Notes under the pieces: model-generated
The model's input: the letters and a program-made list of their open reading frames with translations, nothing else
What the model was told of the DNA's origin: nothing
Databases searched by the model: none
Shown: piece by piece, positions 8,246 through 16,840 of the stretch
How positions within the stretch are numbered: position 1 is the stretch's first letter
Layout of the letters: every line of letters begins with the position of its first letter
DNA from: Burkholderiaceae bacterium
GTDB lineage: Bacteria > Pseudomonadota > Gammaproteobacteria > Burkholderiales > Burkholderiaceae_C
Direction of reading: 5' to 3'
Length of the DNA stretch: 49,041 bases
Assembly (NCBI GenBank): GCA_030654805.1
Contig: JAURWR010000022.1
Coordinates: 1 to 49,041 of the forward strand
Made by a program: the position numbers and the translations under genes

Positions 8246-9694
8246 TCAGGCGGCGAGCACGCGGCCCGGGTTGAAGGTGCCGGCGGGGTCGAGGGCGTGC
8301 TTGATGGCGCGCATCAGGCGCAGCGCTTCCGGCGGCTCGTAGCGCTGCAGCTCGCCGACCTTGAAACCGCCCACACCGTGTTCGGCCGAGAACGAACCCC
8401 CGTGTTGCGCCACCGCTTCGTAGACCAGGTGCGTGATGGCGGCCTCGTGTTCGGCCAGCCAGCCTGCCGTCTCGCTGGCACCGCCACCGTTGGCAGGTGC
8501 CTGCACGTTGTAGTGCAGGTTGCCGTCGCCCAGGTGGCCGAAGTTCACCAGGCGCAGGCCGGGGAAGTGCCGCAGCAGCAGGATGTCGGTGTGGGCCACG
8601 AAGGCCGGGATGCGCGAGACCGGCAGCGCGATGTCGTGCTTCAGGTTCGGGCCTTCCTCGGCCTGCGCCAGCGGGATGCTCTCGCGCAGGTGCCAGAGCT
8701 GGCGCCGCTGGGCGAGGTTCTCCGCGATCAGCACGTCGCCGATGCAGCCGCTCTCCAGCGCCTGCTCCAGCAGCCGCTCGACCCCCGCGCGGGCGGCCGT
8801 TTCGTCGTCCTGGCCGCTGCTCTCCAGCAGCACCGCGTAGGGTAGGGGGTGCTCGCCCGCAAAGGGCAGGCGCAGCGCGGGCATGTGGCGCGCCACCAGA
8901 GAGAGGGCGAAGGCGCCCATCACCTCGAAGCCGGTGAGGCTGGCGCCGAGCGCCCGGTGCGCCCGGCCCAGCAGGTTCACCGCAGCGTCCAGCGAGGGCA
9001 GGGTGGCCCAGGCGGTGCAGCGGCTGTTGGGCTGCGGGAAGAGCTTGAGTGTGGCGGCGGTGATGACGCCCAGGGTGCCCTCGCTGCCCACGAACAGCTG
9101 CCGCAGGTCGTAGCCGGTGTTGTCCTTGCGCAGGCCCGAGAGCCCGTGCCAGACGCCGCCCTGCGCATCGACCACCTCCAGGCCCAGGCAGAGCTCGCGC
9201 GCGTTGCCGTAGCGCAGCACCTGGGTGCCGCCGGCGTTGGTGGCCAGGATGCCGCCCACCGTGCAGCTGCCCTCGGCCGCCAGCGAGAGCGGGAACAGCA
9301 GGCCCTGCGCCGCCACCGCCTCCTGCAGGGTCTGCAGCACGCAGCCAGCCTCGACGGTGACGGTCAGGTTGTCGGCGTCGATGGCCCGGATGGCCTTCAG
9401 CCGCCCCAGGTGCAGCACCACCTGGCAGCCCGAGGCATCGGGCGTGGAGCCACCGACCAGACCGGTGTTGCCGCCCTGCGGCACGAGGGACACCCCGGCC
9501 GCCGCACAGGCCCGCACCACGGCCGCCACCTCGTCGGTGCTGCCCGGCCGCACGACCGCCAGCGCGTGGCCGTGCACGCGGCGGCGCCAGTCCTGTTCGT
9601 AGGCCGTCAGTGCGTCCGGGTGGTGCTCGCGGGTCAGCACCTGGGCCGGCCCCAGCGCGCGGCCCAGTGTGTTCAGCAGGTCGGCGGTATCCAT
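8246..9694 (-). CDS. FAD-linked oxidase, D-2-hydroxyacid dehydrogenase type (GlcD-like)
   Basis: The 482-residue protein has an N-terminal PCMH FAD-binding domain (about 40-215) with PQGGNTGLVGGS. A C-terminal FAD-oxidase domain contains the metal- and substrate-binding segments FGHLGDGNLHYNV and SAEHGVGGFK. Length and motifs fit the D-lactate / D-2-hydroxyglutarate dehydrogenase group, which oxidises D-2-hydroxyacids to 2-oxoacids with electron transfer to a carrier. It starts at the ATG at 9694, four bases after the aldehyde dehydrogenase stop codon, and is followed by the LysR gene, so the three are one transcription unit. A role on a hydroxyacid product of the pathway is inferred. Confidence 0.9.
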   Translation of the reverse strand: MDTADLLNTLGRALGPAQVLTREHHPDALTAYEQDWRRRVHGHALAVVRPGSTDEVAAVVRACAAAGVSLVPQGGNTGLVGGSTPDASGCQVVLHLGRLKAIRAIDADNLTVTVEAGCVLQTLQEAVAAQGLLFPLSLAAEGSCTVGGILATNAGGTQVLRYGNARELCLGLEVVDAQGGVWHGLSGLRKDNTGYDLRQLFVGSEGTLGVITAATLKLFPQPNSRCTAWATLPSLDAAVNLLGRAHRALGASLTGFEVMGAFALSLVARHMPALRLPFAGEHPLPYAVLLESSGQDDETAARAGVERLLEQALESGCIGDVLIAENLAQRRQLWHLRESIPLAQAEEGPNLKHDIALPVSRIPAFVAHTDILLLRHFPGLRLVNFGHLGDGNLHYNVQAPANGGGASETAGWLAEHEAAITHLVYEAVAQHGGSFSAEHGVGGFKVGELQRYEPPEALRLMRAIKHALDPAGTFNPGRVLAA

Positions 9695-9698
9695 GGGC

Positions 9699-10889
9699 TC
9701 AGCTGCAGGTGTAGGCCGTCTTGACGGTGGTGAAGAACTCGCGCGCGTAGCGCCCCTGTTCGCGCGGGCCGTGGCTGCTGGCCTTGCGGCCGCCGAAGGG
9801 GGCGTGGTAGTCGACGCCGGCGGTGGGCAGGTTGACCATCACCATGCCGGCCTGGGCGTGGCGCTTGAAATGTGTGGCGTGCTTGAGGCTGGTGGTGGCG
9901 ATGCCGGCGGCCAGGCCGAAGCGGGTGTCGTTGGCCACCGCCAGCGCCTCGTCGTAGCCGGCCACCCGGATCACGCTGGCCACCGGGCCAAACACCTCTT
10001 CCTGGTTGACGCGCATGGCGTTGTGGGTGCCGGTGAGCAGCGCGGGCGCCATGAACAGCCCGGCGCGCCCGCTGCCGGTGTGGCAGGCCACGCGGTGCCC
10101 GCCGGTGGCCAGGTGCGCGCCCTCGGCCCGGGCCGTGTCCACCCAGGCCAGGTCCTGGTCGAGCTGGGCCTGGCTCACCACCGGCCCGATGTCGGTGCCC
10201 TCGGCCAGCGCGTCGCCGACCCGCAGGCGCGCCATGTGTGCCAGCAGCGCATCGACGAAACGGTCGTGGATGCCCTGGGTGACGATCAGGCGGCTGGCCG
10301 CGGTGCAGCGCTGGCCGGTCGACTGGAAGGCCGACTGCGCGCACAGCCCCACAGCCTGGTCGAGGTCGGCGTCGTCCAGCACCACCTGGGGGTTCTTGCC
10401 GCCCATCTCCAGCTGGACCTTCTTGCCCGTGGCCGCGGCGCGCTCGGCCAGCTGCCGACCCACGGCTTCCGAGCCGGTGAAGCTGATGGCGTCGATGCCG
10501 GAGTGCTTGACCAGGGTCTCGCCGCTCTGGCGCAGGCACTCGCCGGCGAAGAAGCGGAACACCTGGCCCGCCCGGGTGACCTCGCCGACGGCTTCGGCCC
10601 GGGTCTTGCCCTCTTCGCGCGCCAGCAGGCTGCCCAGCTCGTCGCGGCGGGCCAGGACCTCGCTGGCGATGGCCTCCAGCGCGTCGGCCCGGGCCTGCAC
10701 GTTGCCGGTGGACCAGGCCGGAAAGGCGCGGCGCGCGGCGTGCACCGCCGCGTCCACCTCCGCCGCACCGCCCTGCGCGTAGAGGCCGATCAGGTCGTCC
10801 GGGTCGGAGGGGCTGCGGTTCTCGCGGCTGCTCTGGCCGGCGGTCCATTCGCCGTCGATGAGCAGGGGGTGGGGGCGGTGATCGGGCAT
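9699..10889 (-). CDS. Aldehyde dehydrogenase with an internal deletion
   Basis: From MPDHRPHPLLIDGEWTAG the frame gives 396 residues, about 85 short of the usual 480. Residues 1-126 follow the N-terminal part of the family up to FFAGECLRQSGETL. The sequence then jumps directly to VKHSGIDAISFTGSEAVG, a point normally reached some 85 residues later. The missing block is the one that carries the PWNFP segment and the lysine of the KPA motif that binds NAD(P). The catalytic glutamate (LEMGGKN, E161) and cysteine (TGQRCTAASR, C195) remain. The deletion is in frame (joint near 10511-10516), so the ORF is intact but cofactor binding is probably lost. An alternative ATG at 10922 adds 11 residues. Relatives are semialdehyde dehydrogenases of sugar-acid pathways. 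Confidence 0.85.
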   Translation of the reverse strand: MPDHRPHPLLIDGEWTAGQSSRENRSPSDPDDLIGLYAQGGAAEVDAAVHAARRAFPAWSTGNVQARADALEAIASEVLARRDELGSLLAREEGKTRAEAVGEVTRAGQVFRFFAGECLRQSGETLVKHSGIDAISFTGSEAVGRQLAERAAATGKKVQLEMGGKNPQVVLDDADLDQAVGLCAQSAFQSTGQRCTAASRLIVTQGIHDRFVDALLAHMARLRVGDALAEGTDIGPVVSQAQLDQDLAWVDTARAEGAHLATGGHRVACHTGSGRAGLFMAPALLTGTHNAMRVNQEEVFGPVASVIRVAGYDEALAVANDTRFGLAAGIATTSLKHATHFKRHAQAGMVMVNLPTAGVDYHAPFGGRKASSHGPREQGRYAREFFTTVKTAYTCS

Positions 10890-11201
10890 GGTCTTGGTGG
10901 GTTGTTCAACGGGTGCGCCCATTGTTTCCGCCGGCCTGGCGGCGCGAAACGCTCGCCGAGGCACAGCTGCTGTGAACCCGGTTCATGGCAGGGGCCGGCG
11001 GAAGCGGCGGACCATCGTTGTGGTGGAACGGGTCGTGGGTGTCTCCAGGTGGGCTAGGCACGCGTGGCCGGTGGCGGGCCGGCGTGGGTGGGTGTTGCGA
11101 TGCGGGTTAACCCTGTGGGTTGTGGCGTGGTTTTTGCCGATAATTTCCCATAACAACACAAGGTTTCCCTTATAGAAACATTGTACTGAAATTGGAAGCG
11201 C
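10890..11201. promoter_or_regulatory. Divergent intergenic region between aldehyde dehydrogenase and GMC operons
   Basis: These 312 bases hold no convincing gene. The part from about 11130 to 11200 is AT-rich and contains a GATAAT at 11139-11144 and the operator-like repeat at 11163-11179. It should hold the promoters of the minus-strand operon starting at 10889 and of the plus-strand operon starting at 11202. I could not assign -35 elements with confidence. Confidence 0.5.
11163..11179. promoter_or_regulatory. Operator-like inverted repeat GTTTC-N7-GAAAC
   Basis: The half-sites are perfect (GTTTC at 11163-11167, GAAAC at 11175-11179) with spacer CCTTATA. The site ends 22 bases before the ATG of the GMC oxidoreductase, so binding would overlap or follow the transcription start, which suits repression. 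It is the same pattern as at 887-903. Confidence 0.62.
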
Positions 11202-12824
11202 ATGACCAGACAGGTTTACGACTACATCGTTGTGGGGGCCGGATCGGCGGGCTGCGTGCTCGCCAACCGGCTGAGCGCCGATCCGCGCCACAGAGTGCTG
11301 TTGCTGGAGGCGGGTGACGACAGCCACAGCCTCCTGCTGAAAGTGCCCAAGGGTTTCGGGCGCCTGATTCCCGACCCGACCCATGCCTGGCACTTCCCGG
11401 CCCAGGCCGACCCCGCGCTGGGCCGGCCGGAGCCCGAGGTCTGGGCGCGCGGCAAGGTGCTGGGCGGCTCGTCCTCAATCAACGGCATGATGTATTCGCG
11501 CGGTCACCCGGCCGACTACGACGCCTGGGCCGCGGCCGGCGCCACCGGCTGGAACTGGGCCAGCATGAAGGCCGCTTTCATGGCCATCGAAGACCACGAG
11601 CTCGGCGCCAACGCCCACCGGGGCGCGGGCGGCCCGGTGCACGTGAGCGTCGGCAAGCTGCGTTACCCGGTGGCCGACGCCATGATCGCGGCCGGCGAGC
11701 AGATGGGCCTGCCGCGCAAGCAAGACCTCAACGATGAGCACCACGAGGGCGTGGGCTATTTCCCCTACACAATCAAGAACGGCCGTCGAGTGAGTTCGGC
11801 CACCGCCTTCCTGGCGCCGGCGCGCCAGCGCCCCAATCTGCGCGTGGTCACGCGGGCCGCAGTTGATCGGGTGACGTTCGACGGCTCGCGCGCCAGCGGC
11901 GTGGTGGCCCGCGTGGACGGCCAGTTGACCGAGTTCCTGTGCCGGGGTGAGGTGATCCTGAGCGCCGGTGCGATCCTCTCGCCCAAGCTGCTGCTGCTGT
12001 CCGGCATCGGCCCGGGCGAGCAGCTGCAGGCGCTCGGCCTGCCGGTGGTGGCCGCCAGCCCGGACGTGGGCTCGCGCATGCTCGAACACCTGAGCTTTTC
12101 CATGCCACACCGGCTGCTCGGCGCGCGCGGCCTCAACCACCGGCTGCAGGGCCTGGGGCTGTGGGGCAGTGTGCTGCAATACGCCCTGTTGCGCAGCGGG
12201 CCGCTGGCCACCGGGCCGTTTGAGGTCGGCGCCTACGTGCGCACCGATCCGCGACTCAAGCGCCCCAATGCCCAGTTGTGCCTGAGCGCCTTCAGCATGG
12301 CGGCCGGCAACGACAACCGCGCGCGCTGGGTCGCGCTGGACAAGGAGCCTGGCATCACCATCTACAGCCAACTGGTGCAGCTCGGCAGCGAGGGCGCGTT
12401 GCGCCTGACCGCGCCCGATCCCGACGCGCCGCTGGACATCCGTCCGAACTGGCTCAGCACCACCGAGGACCAGGTCGCCGCCGTGGCCGTGATGCGCCTG
12501 ATGCGGCGCTTCATGCGCCAGGCTGCGCTGGCGCGCTACGTGGGTGACGAGCTGTTGCCCGGGCCGGCCTGCCAGAGCGACGCCGAATTGCTGGACGTGT
12601 TCCGCCGTCTCTCGCGCTGCGGCCTGCACGCGGTGGGCACCTGCCGCATGGGCGGCGACGAACGCTCGGTGGTCGACGCCCGGTTGCGCGTGCGTGGCGT
12701 GCAGGGGCTGCGGGTGGCCGATTGTTCGGTCATGCCCACGCTGATCAGTGGCAACACCAACGGACCCGCCATGGCACTGGGCTGGCGCGCGGCCGAACTC
12801 ATTCTGGAGGATTCCCATGCCTGA
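11202..12824 (+). CDS. GMC family oxidoreductase (choline-dehydrogenase-like), second copy
   Basis: The 540-residue flavoprotein has the FAD motif GAGSAG at residues 12-17. The GMC signature [20 protein letters not shown] begins near residue 82. The C-terminal catalytic pair lies in [10 protein letters not shown] (His) and [10 protein letters not shown] (Asn). It would oxidise an alcohol to a carbonyl. It is a paralogue of the protein encoded at 4862-6460, clearly diverged. It opens a three-gene operon: the VOC gene starts inside its last codons (8-base overlap), and the KstD-like gene follows with an ATGA overlap. An operator-like repeat lies just upstream, so it is probably induced with the porin and the Rieske operon. 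Confidence 0.93.
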   Translation: MTRQVYDYIVVGAGSAGCVLANRLSADPRHRVLLLEAGDDSHSLLLKVPKGFGRLIPDPTHAWHFPAQADPALGRPEPEVWARGKVLGGSSSINGMMYSRGHPADYDAWAAAGATGWNWASMKAAFMAIEDHELGANAHRGAGGPVHVSVGKLRYPVADAMIAAGEQMGLPRKQDLNDEHHEGVGYFPYTIKNGRRVSSATAFLAPARQRPNLRVVTRAAVDRVTFDGSRASGVVARVDGQLTEFLCRGEVILSAGAILSPKLLLLSGIGPGEQLQALGLPVVAASPDVGSRMLEHLSFSMPHRLLGARGLNHRLQGLGLWGSVLQYALLRSGPLATGPFEVGAYVRTDPRLKRPNAQLCLSAFSMAAGNDNRARWVALDKEPGITIYSQLVQLGSEGALRLTAPDPDAPLDIRPNWLSTTEDQVAAVAVMRLMRRFMRQAALARYVGDELLPGPACQSDAELLDVFRRLSRCGLHAVGTCRMGGDERSVVDARLRVRGVQGLRVADCSVMPTLISGNTNGPAMALGWRAAELILEDSHA

Positions 12825-13404
12825 ACACAGCTTGCCCGGCCTCAGGGGCCTGGACCACATCGGTTTCACCGTTCCCGACCTGCAGGAGGCGATACGGTTT
12901 TTTTGTGACGTGATGGGGTGTGAAGTCATCTATTCACGTGGGGCGTTGGTGCGGGACGACAACTGGATGCTGGAGCACCTCAACGTGCATCCCCGCACGG
13001 TGTTGAAAGGGGTTGCCTTTCTGCGCTGTGGCAACGGTTCGAACTTCGAACTGTTCGAGTACGAGGCGCCGGGGCAGAACCGGATGCAACCGGCCAATTC
13101 GGATATCGGTGGTCACCACCTGGGGTTTTATGTGGACGACTGTGATGCCGCGGTGGCCTACCTCCGTGAGCAAGGCCTGCGCCTGCAAGGGGAGCCGAAG
13201 TTCATCGCCAGCGGACCGAGCGCAGGGCAGACCTGGGTGTATTTCCTCACCCCCTGGGACATGCAGTGTGAGCTGGTGAGCTTTCCGAAGGGAAAGGCCT
13301 ACGAGCGCGAGACCCACCGCCACCAGTGGAAAACCGTGGAAACACAGGATGGCACAACGCCAGAACAGGCGATCCCTGCGCCAACAAAGGATATGACGGT
13401 ATGA
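12817..13404 (+). CDS. VOC family protein (glyoxalase / extradiol dioxygenase superfamily)
   Basis: The 195-residue protein contains paired beta-alpha-beta-beta-beta modules: [18 protein letters not shown] at the N-terminus and [19 protein letters not shown] in the second half. Likely metal ligands are H15 (LDHIGF), H107 or H108 in GGHHLG, and the glutamate in MQCELVSFP. Members isomerise, epimerise or cleave metal-bound enols or diols. The ATG at 12817 follows a clear TCTGGAGG site and overlaps the upstream stop codon. The stop codon overlaps the next ATG. The tight coupling between a GMC and a KstD-like enzyme suggests it acts on the intermediate passed between them. Catechol cleavage is possible but not shown. 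Confidence 0.85.
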   Translation: MPEHSLPGLRGLDHIGFTVPDLQEAIRFFCDVMGCEVIYSRGALVRDDNWMLEHLNVHPRTVLKGVAFLRCGNGSNFELFEYEAPGQNRMQPANSDIGGHHLGFYVDDCDAAVAYLREQGLRLQGEPKFIASGPSAGQTWVYFLTPWDMQCELVSFPKGKAYERETHRHQWKTVETQDGTTPEQAIPAPTKDMTV

Positions 13405-15110
13405 ACGACACGACACATGCCTGCGACTTGCTGGTGGTGGGCACCGGCGCGGCCGGCCTGACCGCCGCCATCGCGGGCCACAAGGCCGGCCTGAAGGTGC
13501 TGCTGATCGAGAAGGAGGCGCTCTACGGCGGCACCACCGCCTACTCGGGCGGCATGATCTGGATCCCGGGCAACCACCACTCGGTCGAGGCCAACCAGCG
13601 CAGCGGCAAGAGCGATTCCCTCGACGCCGCGCGCCAGTACCTGCTGGATGAAGGCCAGGGTTTTGCGGAGCCGGAGAAAATCGAGGCCTACCTGAAATAC
13701 GGGCCCGAGATGGTGCGGTACATGGAGCGCGAGAGCGAGGTCAAGTTCTACAGCATGGACTACCCCGACTACGTCTCCGAACACCCGGGTTCGCGCACCC
13801 AGCGCGGCCTGTGCACCGTGAACTACGAGACCAGCAAAATGGGGCCGCAGCTCAAGAAACTGCGCAACCAGCTGCCGCAGACGCTGTTCCTGGGCCTGGC
13901 GATCGGCTCCAGCGTGGAGATGAAGGAATTCATGCGTGCGGGACGCTCGATCAAGTCCATGGGCTTCGTGATCAAGAAGCTGGTCGCGCACGGCCGCGAC
14001 ATGCTGCTCTACGGCCGCAGCGAGCAGATGGTGCGCGGCCGCGCCCTGGTGGGACGGCTGGCGCGCACCCTGTTCGACCTCGGCATTCCGATGTGGCTGG
14101 AGACGCCCATGCGCGAGCTCATCGTCGAGGACGGGCGGGTGGTAGGCGCGCGCGTCGAGCGCGAGGGCCGCCTGGTTGAAATACGCGCCACGCGCGGCGT
14201 GGTACTGGCCTGCGGCGGCTATGGCCGCGACGACGAGCGCCGCCGCGCCACTTACCCGGCTCTGGCCGGTGGCGCCCACCACCCGACGCCAGTGGCGCCG
14301 GGCAACACCGGCGATGGCGTGCGCGAGGCCGAGCGCATCGGCGGGCAGTTCAGCACCCGGGTCTCGAACGTGTGTTCGTGGATGCCGGTGTCCGAGATAC
14401 CGGGTCGCAGCGGAGTGGATGCCGTCTGGCCGCACCTGGTGGACCGCATGAAGCCTGGCTTCATCGCCGTCACCGCCAGCGGCCGGCGCTTCGTGAATGA
14501 ATCGGCTTCGTACCACCACTTTGTACCGGCCATGATCCGCGCCTGCGAACGCGAGGGGGCTCAGGAAGCGATCTCCTGGCTGATCGCCGACCACCGTGCG
14601 GTCAAGCGCTGGGGCATGGGTGTGGTGCGGCCTTTCCCTGTGCCCAAGGGCCGTTACCTGCGCAACGGTTACCTCGTGCGCGCCAGCACGCCCGCCGAGC
14701 TGGCGCGCAAGATCGGCGTCGATCCGGCCGGTCTGGAGGCCACGGTGAAAACCTTCAACGAACACGCCCGCCAGGGTGTGGACCCCGAATTCCGCCGCGG
14801 CGAGCGGGTCTACGACACCTACCAGGGTGACGACGACGTCAAGCCCAACAACTGCCTCTCGCCGCTGGACCAGGGCCCGTTTTATGCGGTGCGGGTGCGG
14901 GTGGCCGAGGTCGGCACCTTCGCCGGCTTGCAGGTCAATGCCCAGGCCCAAGTGCTGGACACGCAGGACCTCCCGATTCCGGGTCTGTACGCGGCCGGCA
15001 ACGACCAGGCCGCGGTGTTCGGTGGCCACTACCCCGGCCCCGGCTCCACGCTGGGGCCGGCCATGACTTTCGGCTACATCGCCGGACGTCACGCCGCCGG
15101 CGCGTTGTAG
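13401..15110 (+). CDS. FAD-dependent oxidoreductase, KstD-like, second copy
   Basis: The 569-residue protein has the FAD motif GTGAAG at residues 14-19, then GGTTAYSGGMIWIPGN. The C-terminal signature LYAAGNDQAAVFGG is followed by YPGPGSTLGPAMTFGYIAG, close to the pattern of 3-ketosteroid delta1-dehydrogenases. It should introduce or saturate a C=C bond next to a carbonyl of a cyclic substrate. The ATG at 13401 overlaps the VOC stop codon (ATGA). It is a paralogue of the protein encoded at 2092-3753. The stop codon TAG abuts the convergent transporter stop codon with no spacing. Steroid use is not supported by the rest of the window. Confidence 0.9.
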   Translation: MNDTTHACDLLVVGTGAAGLTAAIAGHKAGLKVLLIEKEALYGGTTAYSGGMIWIPGNHHSVEANQRSGKSDSLDAARQYLLDEGQGFAEPEKIEAYLKYGPEMVRYMERESEVKFYSMDYPDYVSEHPGSRTQRGLCTVNYETSKMGPQLKKLRNQLPQTLFLGLAIGSSVEMKEFMRAGRSIKSMGFVIKKLVAHGRDMLLYGRSEQMVRGRALVGRLARTLFDLGIPMWLETPMRELIVEDGRVVGARVEREGRLVEIRATRGVVLACGGYGRDDERRRATYPALAGGAHHPTPVAPGNTGDGVREAERIGGQFSTRVSNVCSWMPVSEIPGRSGVDAVWPHLVDRMKPGFIAVTASGRRFVNESASYHHFVPAMIRACEREGAQEAISWLIADHRAVKRWGMGVVRPFPVPKGRYLRNGYLVRASTPAELARKIGVDPAGLEATVKTFNEHARQGVDPEFRRGERVYDTYQGDDDVKPNNCLSPLDQGPFYAVRVRVAEVGTFAGLQVNAQAQVLDTQDLPIPGLYAAGNDQAAVFGGHYPGPGSTLGPAMTFGYIAGRHAAGAL

Positions 15111-16001
15111 TCAGGGCCGGGAGGGCGCCAGCGTCTGCCGCTGGCGCCGCCCCGCGTACCAGGCCGACAACACGCCGCTGCCCACGATCAGCGCGATACC
15201 GATCCAGGCCAGCGGATGCGGCATGTGATCAAACACCAGCCAGCCGGCCAGCACGCTGAGCGCGACCTGGACATAGAGGTAGACCGACAGCGTTGACGGC
15301 GGCGCGGCGGCAAAGGCCAGCAGCAGCAGGAAGTGGCCGGTGGTGCCCAGCACGCCGATCAGCACGAAGACGCCCCACACCCATGGGTCGGCCACCGGCT
15401 GCCAGATCCAGGGCAGCACCAGCGTCATAGCCAGGGCGCCGAACAGCCCGGTGAAGCAGTGCATGGCCATCGGGTCTTCGGTGCGCGCCATGCGGTTGGT
15501 GAGCAACTGGTAACCGGCGTAGGCCAGCACCACCGCCAGTGGCATCAGCACGTACCAGCCCAGCGTCAGGGCACTGGGCCGCAGCACCAGAACCGCGCCG
15601 GCGAAACCGGTCAACAACAGCAGCCAGCGCAGGCCGTTGACCCGCTCGCGCAGCACCAGCACCGACAGCAGCACGACCACCAGTGGCGTGAGCATGACCA
15701 GGGCCGCAAATTCACCCAGCGGCATCATCACCACGCTGAGCGTGCCCAGTACGCTCACCACCAGCAGCAAGGCACCGCGCACCAGGTGCCGGCCGGGCAT
15801 CGGGGTGTGGAAACGTACACCGCGCCCGGCCATGGCCAGCGCCATCACCAGCGCCTGAAACACGTAGCGAAACCACACCGAGACCAACACCGAAAGGTCG
15901 CGTGACCAGTACTTGACCAGGCTGTCGAGCGCCACGAACGTGACCAGCCCGGTGATCAGGTACAGCACAGCGCGCAGCGGTGCCGGCGCTGCCGTGTGCA
16001 T
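15111..16001 (-). CDS. EamA / DMT family transporter
   Basis: The 296-residue protein is almost entirely hydrophobic, with about ten membrane segments arranged as two EamA repeats of five. It begins near LITGLVTFVALDSLVKYW and ends with a basic tail (AGRRQRQ). DMT proteins of this type move metabolites or amino acids across the inner membrane, either direction. The ATG at 16001 overlaps the stop codon of the upstream TIM-barrel gene (TGATG); an in-frame GTG at 16004 is less likely. As the last gene of the operon that includes the CoA transferase, it may export or import a pathway intermediate. Confidence 0.9.
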   Translation of the reverse strand: MHTAAPAPLRAVLYLITGLVTFVALDSLVKYWSRDLSVLVSVWFRYVFQALVMALAMAGRGVRFHTPMPGRHLVRGALLLVVSVLGTLSVVMMPLGEFAALVMLTPLVVVLLSVLVLRERVNGLRWLLLLTGFAGAVLVLRPSALTLGWYVLMPLAVVLAYAGYQLLTNRMARTEDPMAMHCFTGLFGALAMTLVLPWIWQPVADPWVWGVFVLIGVLGTTGHFLLLLAFAAAPPSTLSVYLYVQVALSVLAGWLVFDHMPHPLAWIGIALIVGSGVLSAWYAGRRQRQTLAPSRP

Positions 16002-16840
16002 CACCGATCCACCGTGGGCAGTGGCTCCCGGGCACGCCTGAGCAGTTCGCGCACTGCTCGATAGCCGGCCTCGGCCAGCGGTGTCGGCGCCAGCTGCCGG
16101 TAGTGGTCGTTGAAGGTCTCCAGCGAATAGACACCCTGGTAGCCGATGGCGTCCAGTGCCTGCACGAAGCGCTCCAGCGCCAGCACGCCGTGCCCGGGCA
16201 GCAGGCGGTAGTGGCGGCTGAGATCGACATGGTCCAGGCGCGAGCCGGGCAGGTCGGCCAGTTCGACCAGAAAGACCTTGTCCGCCGCGATGAGCCGCAC
16301 GTCGTCGAAGGGCAGCTTCAGACAGCCCATGTGGGTGCTATCCAGCAGCAGGCCCAGGTGGGGGTGGTTGATCCGTTCGACCAGGCGCCAGGCGGCCCGG
16401 TAGTCGCTGAACCAGGTGGCCCAGGCGATGGGCTCATAGGCGATGCGCAGGCCGCGCGAGCGCGCCAGATCGGCCAGGCGCGACAGGTCGTTGGCCACCT
16501 GCTCCGGGTCGCCGCTGGCGTCGGGCAGCACAGAGGCGCACAGGATCAGCAAGTCGGTGCCGAGCCACTGGGCCTGGTCCATCACATGTTCAGCGATGGC
16601 CAGCTTGCGTGGCATCGCCTCGCGCGCGCAGCCCTCGAAGTCGCGCAGCATCTGCAGGCAGGACACGCCGAGTCCAGAGTCGCGGATCAGGTCCAGTGCG
16701 TACTCCGGTCCCTTGAGGTTTTCAAAAATGTCGCGCGAGAAGACCTCGGTCCAGCCGAAGCCGGCCTGCCGCATGGCGTCGAGCTTGGCCGCCAGATCGC
16801 CCTGGAACATTGCGGTGGTGCAGCCGATGTGGTCCTTCAT
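16001..16840 (-). CDS. TIM-barrel sugar isomerase/epimerase-type protein, QuiC-like (3-dehydroshikimate dehydratase-like)
   Basis: The 279-residue protein is of the AP_endonuc_2 / xylose-isomerase-like TIM-barrel family. Likely metal ligands are E136 (IAYEPIAW), D167 and H170 (LLLDSTHMG) and E241 (YSLETFND). The segments SCLQMLRDFEG, VELADLP, LSRHYRLLPGHG and SLETFND follow the pattern of the TIM domain of QuiC-type 3-dehydroshikimate dehydratases, but the usual C-terminal VOC domain is absent. It may dehydrate or isomerise a hydroxylated cyclic ketone. The ATG at 16840 overlaps the stop codon of the next TIM-barrel gene upstream (ATGA). The exact substrate is uncertain. Confidence 0.8.
   Translation of the reverse strand: MKDHIGCTTAMFQGDLAAKLDAMRQAGFGWTEVFSRDIFENLKGPEYALDLIRDSGLGVSCLQMLRDFEGCAREAMPRKLAIAEHVMDQAQWLGTDLLILCASVLPDASGDPEQVANDLSRLADLARSRGLRIAYEPIAWATWFSDYRAAWRLVERINHPHLGLLLDSTHMGCLKLPFDDVRLIAADKVFLVELADLPGSRLDHVDLSRHYRLLPGHGVLALERFVQALDAIGYQGVYSLETFNDHYRQLAPTPLAEAGYRAVRELLRRAREPLPTVDR

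Noticed and set aside
9669-11057. 462-codon plus-strand ORF
   Set aside because: It runs antisense through the aldehyde dehydrogenase and has no domain pattern.
11475-12929. 484-codon minus-strand ORF
   Set aside because: It is antisense to the intact GMC oxidoreductase gene.
13299-15092. 597-codon minus-strand ORF
   Set aside because: It lies opposite the complete KstD-like gene and has shadow-type composition.
2092-15110. Steroid degradation cluster, suggested by KstD-like proteins
   Set aside because: No other steroid genes (side-chain, ring-opening oxygenase or hydrolase sets) are present; the FAD_binding_2 family is broad.
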